Origin: Fomitopsis serialis
Lineage: Eukaryota > Basidiomycota > Agaricomycetes > Polyporales > Fomitopsidaceae
Length of the DNA stretch: 36,482 bases
NCBI RefSeq assembly: GCF_022376445.1
Contig: NW_025955351.1
Coordinates: 1 to 36,482 of the forward strand
Direction of reading: 5' to 3'
The translations under genes were made by a program, and so were the position numbers. Positions 33,755-36,482 of the stretch are shown here, one piece after another; position 1 is the first letter of the stretch, and each line of letters begins with the position of its first letter. Below the pieces are notes generated by a model that saw only the letters and a program-made list of their open reading frames with translations, had not been told where the DNA came from and ran no database searches.

Positions 33755-34363
33755 TGGAGACGTGCAGAGAACGACGCGGAGCACGAGGGGGGTTGGAACA
33801 TAGTGACTGCTTGTACTGCAGATTGTAACATTAGTCCGAACTTCGCTGTGATCAACTGTCAATCCAACTTGATTCATCTTGAATGTTCTACGCCCTCGTC
33901 CATCTGGCTTGATGCTGGACCCACAATGATCATTTCGCACCTTCAGACGTCGATGGCACAGCTCTACATAGATAACAGGAAGTCAGTTCAGGGACTCCCC
34001 GTTGGGTTGTGGAGAGTAGCCCCCATGCGTGAATACCGACGATTATTTGCTGAACACGTCGTCTTCCCATCTTCGTAGACCGACCGACATTCAATGCGAC
34101 GCCGAAGTGTGCTAGAGCTAAGGCAGCTGAACGTACTTCGCGTTCCGAGTTTGCATAATTTGAACGGACTTGACGCGTGCATGTCATCTGAACATGCTGG
34201 CAATCGCAGCGACAGCAGTCATATCGACCGCCACAAGACGCAACGAGCTCACAGGAAATCGAGATAGCTTGACTGACGCAGAGCAACATGACGGAGAGTA
34301 TATAAGCTATAGAGTGCAGATAGAAAACAGGAACGCGCCATTAGTCCTCTCGTATTGCCGCCT
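33755..34363. other. convergent intergenic stretch
   Basis: Lies between the 3' ends of the caspase-FAD gene and the mitoferrin gene. It should hold both polyadenylation regions; nothing else was recognised. Confidence 0.4.
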
Positions 34364-35662
34364 CTACAAGCATCCCGTCAGCCATGATCCACACAGACGC
34401 AGCAGCGAAACCAACTCACTAAAAAACTCATATGACAACCAGCATAGCGCATTACTCGGCATGAACGTCAACACCCGCGGGGCCAAGCCCCGACCGAACC
34501 CCCTCCACCCATCCCTCGCCAAAATGATCCTGAACGCATCCATCATCCCCCGCGCGCCCCGAATCTCGGGGTCCGTACTCTGGCCCCGCGTCTGGAGGAG
34601 CGTCTTCGCGACGTCGAGTGGCGTGGTGACCGCGCCGGCGACGCCACCCGCAAGGCCACCCGAGATGATGTGCGAGATGGGCGAGTATGTGCCGGATGGG
34701 TTGAGCAACGCTTTGAGCTGCTCGTACGCGGTGAACTGCACCGCGGTGAAGGGCACCGTCATCGTGAGCGTGGTCGGGTAGGAGACGTAGAAGGCGGAGA
34801 GGCCCTCGCGCGCGTAGACGGTCCGGGCGCAGGTGAGGGCAGAACGGAATTGCGATTCGTGCACTTGCATGCGCTGCTTGATGACTATGGGGAAGTGGGT
34901 TGTTCGTGGAGAGTCAAAGGCATCAATTTGCGAGCTGCGCACCATCGAAGGGGTTCATCAGTGCATCGCTCGCTATTGTCGCGGATGCTCCTGCTAATGC
35001 TGTTCTCCACACTCCAATAAGCTCACGTCCGCCTTCCGCAGACCCAATTCACGCACATGTTGCTATCCATTGATTTCGGTTGCCTGCTACGTTGCCGCCC
35101 CCCAGCTCCTTCATAGCCTCATACATCCCGAAGTGGACGGCGTGCGCGGGTCCTGCGCCCATGATGACGGAGGACACGCCCCGCCAGAGCGCACGCATGC
35201 CCTCCGTGCTGGAAATGCGAGTGAACGCATTCCCGATCCCAGTGTACACCGCCGACGGCGAGGTGGCGAAGACCTGCATCCGGGTCTACTCGTTCGCCAA
35301 TTCCGAGGAGGTCGTCAGCACTCGACGAAAACGCATCGCACGGTACGAAGACGGTGCGAGAAGAGCGAACACGCACTTTGATACTGTCTACGGGGAACAT
35401 GACTGCATGTTCTGTGATGCCAGCCTACGCAGCGAGGGCCTCGTCAGTCCCATTGCCATCGTGCCCATCACGCAGACTGCTCGCCCTCACTCCCGACGCA
35501 GCCGTCGTTCAAGAACGGCACTCACCAGCGCGCCCGCCATCATATTCACCTGCAGGCACCGTCAGGAATCTGGGCTGGACCACAGGAGGGGCCGAGAATG
35601 CTTACCGCCAGGCCAGCGTTCGGGTCCAGCCCCTCGTACTCAATCTCTTCTGCGACCTCCAT
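34364..35662 (-). CDS. MRS4: mitoferrin, mitochondrial iron carrier (MRS3/MRS4 family)
   Basis: Inner-membrane carrier importing ferrous iron into the matrix for haem and Fe-S synthesis. Minus-strand exons: 35662-35606, 35549-35526, 35424-35377, 35285-35057, 34999-34943, 34884-34364; 311 residues, as expected for the family. Three carrier repeats are visible, with signatures MFPVDSIKTRMQ, MNPFDVIKQRMQ and TTPLDVAKTLLQ. The iron-carrier contact motifs are present: GPAHAVHFG in the first repeat, MTVPFTAVQF in the second. The start at 35662 (MEVAEEIEYEGL) mirrors the short N-terminus of yeast MRS4; no earlier in-frame ATG precedes the upstream stop. Two exons are tiny (24 and 48 nt). The MRS3 versus MRS4 name cannot be decided, as most fungi have one gene. 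Confidence 0.93.
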
Positions 35663-36152
35663 GATGTGCGCGGCGGTGGGCTCGTCGACGTCGACGGGCA
35701 GCGCGGGCGCGGCGGAGGCAGATAGCAGCGACAGTTTGGCAGTTGGCAGGGGTTAGCGCGAGAGCGCAAATTGGGCAGCAGAATGAGGTAAGCCTGCGCG
35801 TCGGTCACGGTCCTCTCTCAAACAATGTCGCTCGCTGCGTCGTCGGCCGGCAATATCGGACTCGGGTCGTCGGACAGCGGGAGGCCCGCGAGAGCAGGAG
35901 CCGGTGCTTTATATTAGGGAGGGCGAGAAGGCGGAGCGTGGCAGGTGAGAGTCTGAGAAGGAGCCCGTCCGGGTCTGTACTAGCGGCCTATCTCTACCTC
36001 CTCAAAACAAATCACTCCGTGGATCGCTCTCTATCGTCGCAACCGCAGCAGCCATGCAAGCAGCCAATTTAGCACCAGTACATTGCAGTAATACATCGTA
36101 CAGCAGTCTCTACGCCTCTCGCGCACCCCGCCCGTGCGCCCCGCGACTCGCC
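35663..36152. other. intergenic upstream of mitoferrin
   Basis: A 490-bp gap between two minus-strand genes. It must carry the mitoferrin promoter and the 3' end of the upstream gene. No coding signal is seen. Confidence 0.4.
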
Positions 36153-36482
36153 CTACGCAGCCTGCTGCTTTTCGTGCTCGCGCTCGGCGGCGGCGAGGCG
36201 GTCGTGCTCGTCGATATCACTGGTCACGCACGTCCGTCAGCAAGGTCTACGGCTGCTGGCCAATGAGCATCGCACTACTTACACAGCTTCCCACGGGTAG
36301 TCCAGCCTATCCGCGCACACATATTCGTTCAGCCTCGCGAAGGACGCGCATCCACAACTAATGCGCTGCTCACCATACGTCCGCCGTCTCGGCGCCCGGA
36401 TAGTACCTGCGAGCCGAGGGCGTGGTCAGGGCACGCAGATGATGGAAATAGAGTTGAGCTCACGGGATATCTGGGCAGCGAG
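36153..36482 (-). CDS. 3' end of an unidentified gene (enters from right edge)
   Basis: Four short segments join in one phase on the minus strand: 36482-36464, 36406-36374, 36333-36283 and 36219-36153, with introns of 57, 40 and 63 bp that all have GT-AG ends. They encode IPYYPGAETADVW, LNEYVCADRLDYPWEAV and a charged tail DIDEHDRLAAAEREHEKQQ ending in TAG. The exact phase continuity across three introns is the main evidence; the family was not recognised. The rest lies beyond the window. Confidence 0.5.

Noticed and set aside
34170..34781. 203-codon plus-strand frame over the mitoferrin gene
   Set aside because: It is antisense to the conserved carrier exon; long antisense frames are expected in GC-rich coding sequence, and its translation resembles nothing known.
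35080..35664. 194-codon plus-strand frame over the first mitoferrin exons
   Set aside because: It runs antisense through exons and introns of the carrier and has low-complexity Arg/Ser composition.
1..36482. tRNA or rRNA genes, and intact transposons
   Set aside because: I found no tRNA-like box pair with foldable arms, no rRNA-like sequence, and no reverse transcriptase or transposase frame.

Overview
The window is fungal nuclear DNA, most likely from an agaricomycete (mushroom-forming basidiomycete; Polyporales is a guess). Genes are split by many introns of about 40-65 bp with GT-AG ends and have basidiomycete-like codon use. Three housekeeping genes act as landmarks: NBP35 (cytosolic Fe-S assembly ATPase) running off the left edge, TAF10 (TFIID/SAGA subunit) in the middle, and a mitoferrin (mitochondrial iron carrier) near the right edge. 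A few 3' exons of an unidentified minus-strand gene lie at the right edge. I rebuilt exon structures by hand from splice sites, reading phase and comparison between copies; every gene called intact closes in phase.

Between NBP35 and TAF10 (about 1.5-19.3 kb) is an accessory array built from one repeated divergent pair. A minus-strand gene for a coiled-coil protein of unknown function and a plus-strand gene for an Hsp70-like ATPase (HSPA12-type, nucleotide-binding domain only) share a promoter region. There are three pairs. All three Hsp70-like genes are intact with 13 exons of almost identical lengths. The coiled-coil partner is intact in units 1 and 3 and dead in unit 2. Two further 3' fragments of Hsp70-like genes (about 1.56-1.90 kb and 8.48-8.82 kb) show the array was once larger. 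The promoter region of unit 3 is expanded to 1.86 kb by extra, low-complexity DNA.

Right of TAF10 (21.7-33.75 kb) is a second accessory group, all on the plus strand: a stand-alone FAD-linked oxidoreductase, a VIT-VWA domain protein, and a 15-exon gene that appears to encode a caspase-like (peptidase C14) protease fused in frame to a paralogue of the same FAD oxidoreductase. The position matching the start codon of the stand-alone oxidase is CTA in the fusion, which argues against two separate genes. The fusion carries a 1-bp deletion close to its C-terminus.

The idea worth testing is that Hsp70-like ATPases with coiled-coil partners, a VIT-VWA scaffold, and a caspase coupled to a redox flavoenzyme form a stress or cell-death sensing island between conserved genes. 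Gene identities and exon structures rest on the sequence and family knowledge; the functional link is inference.
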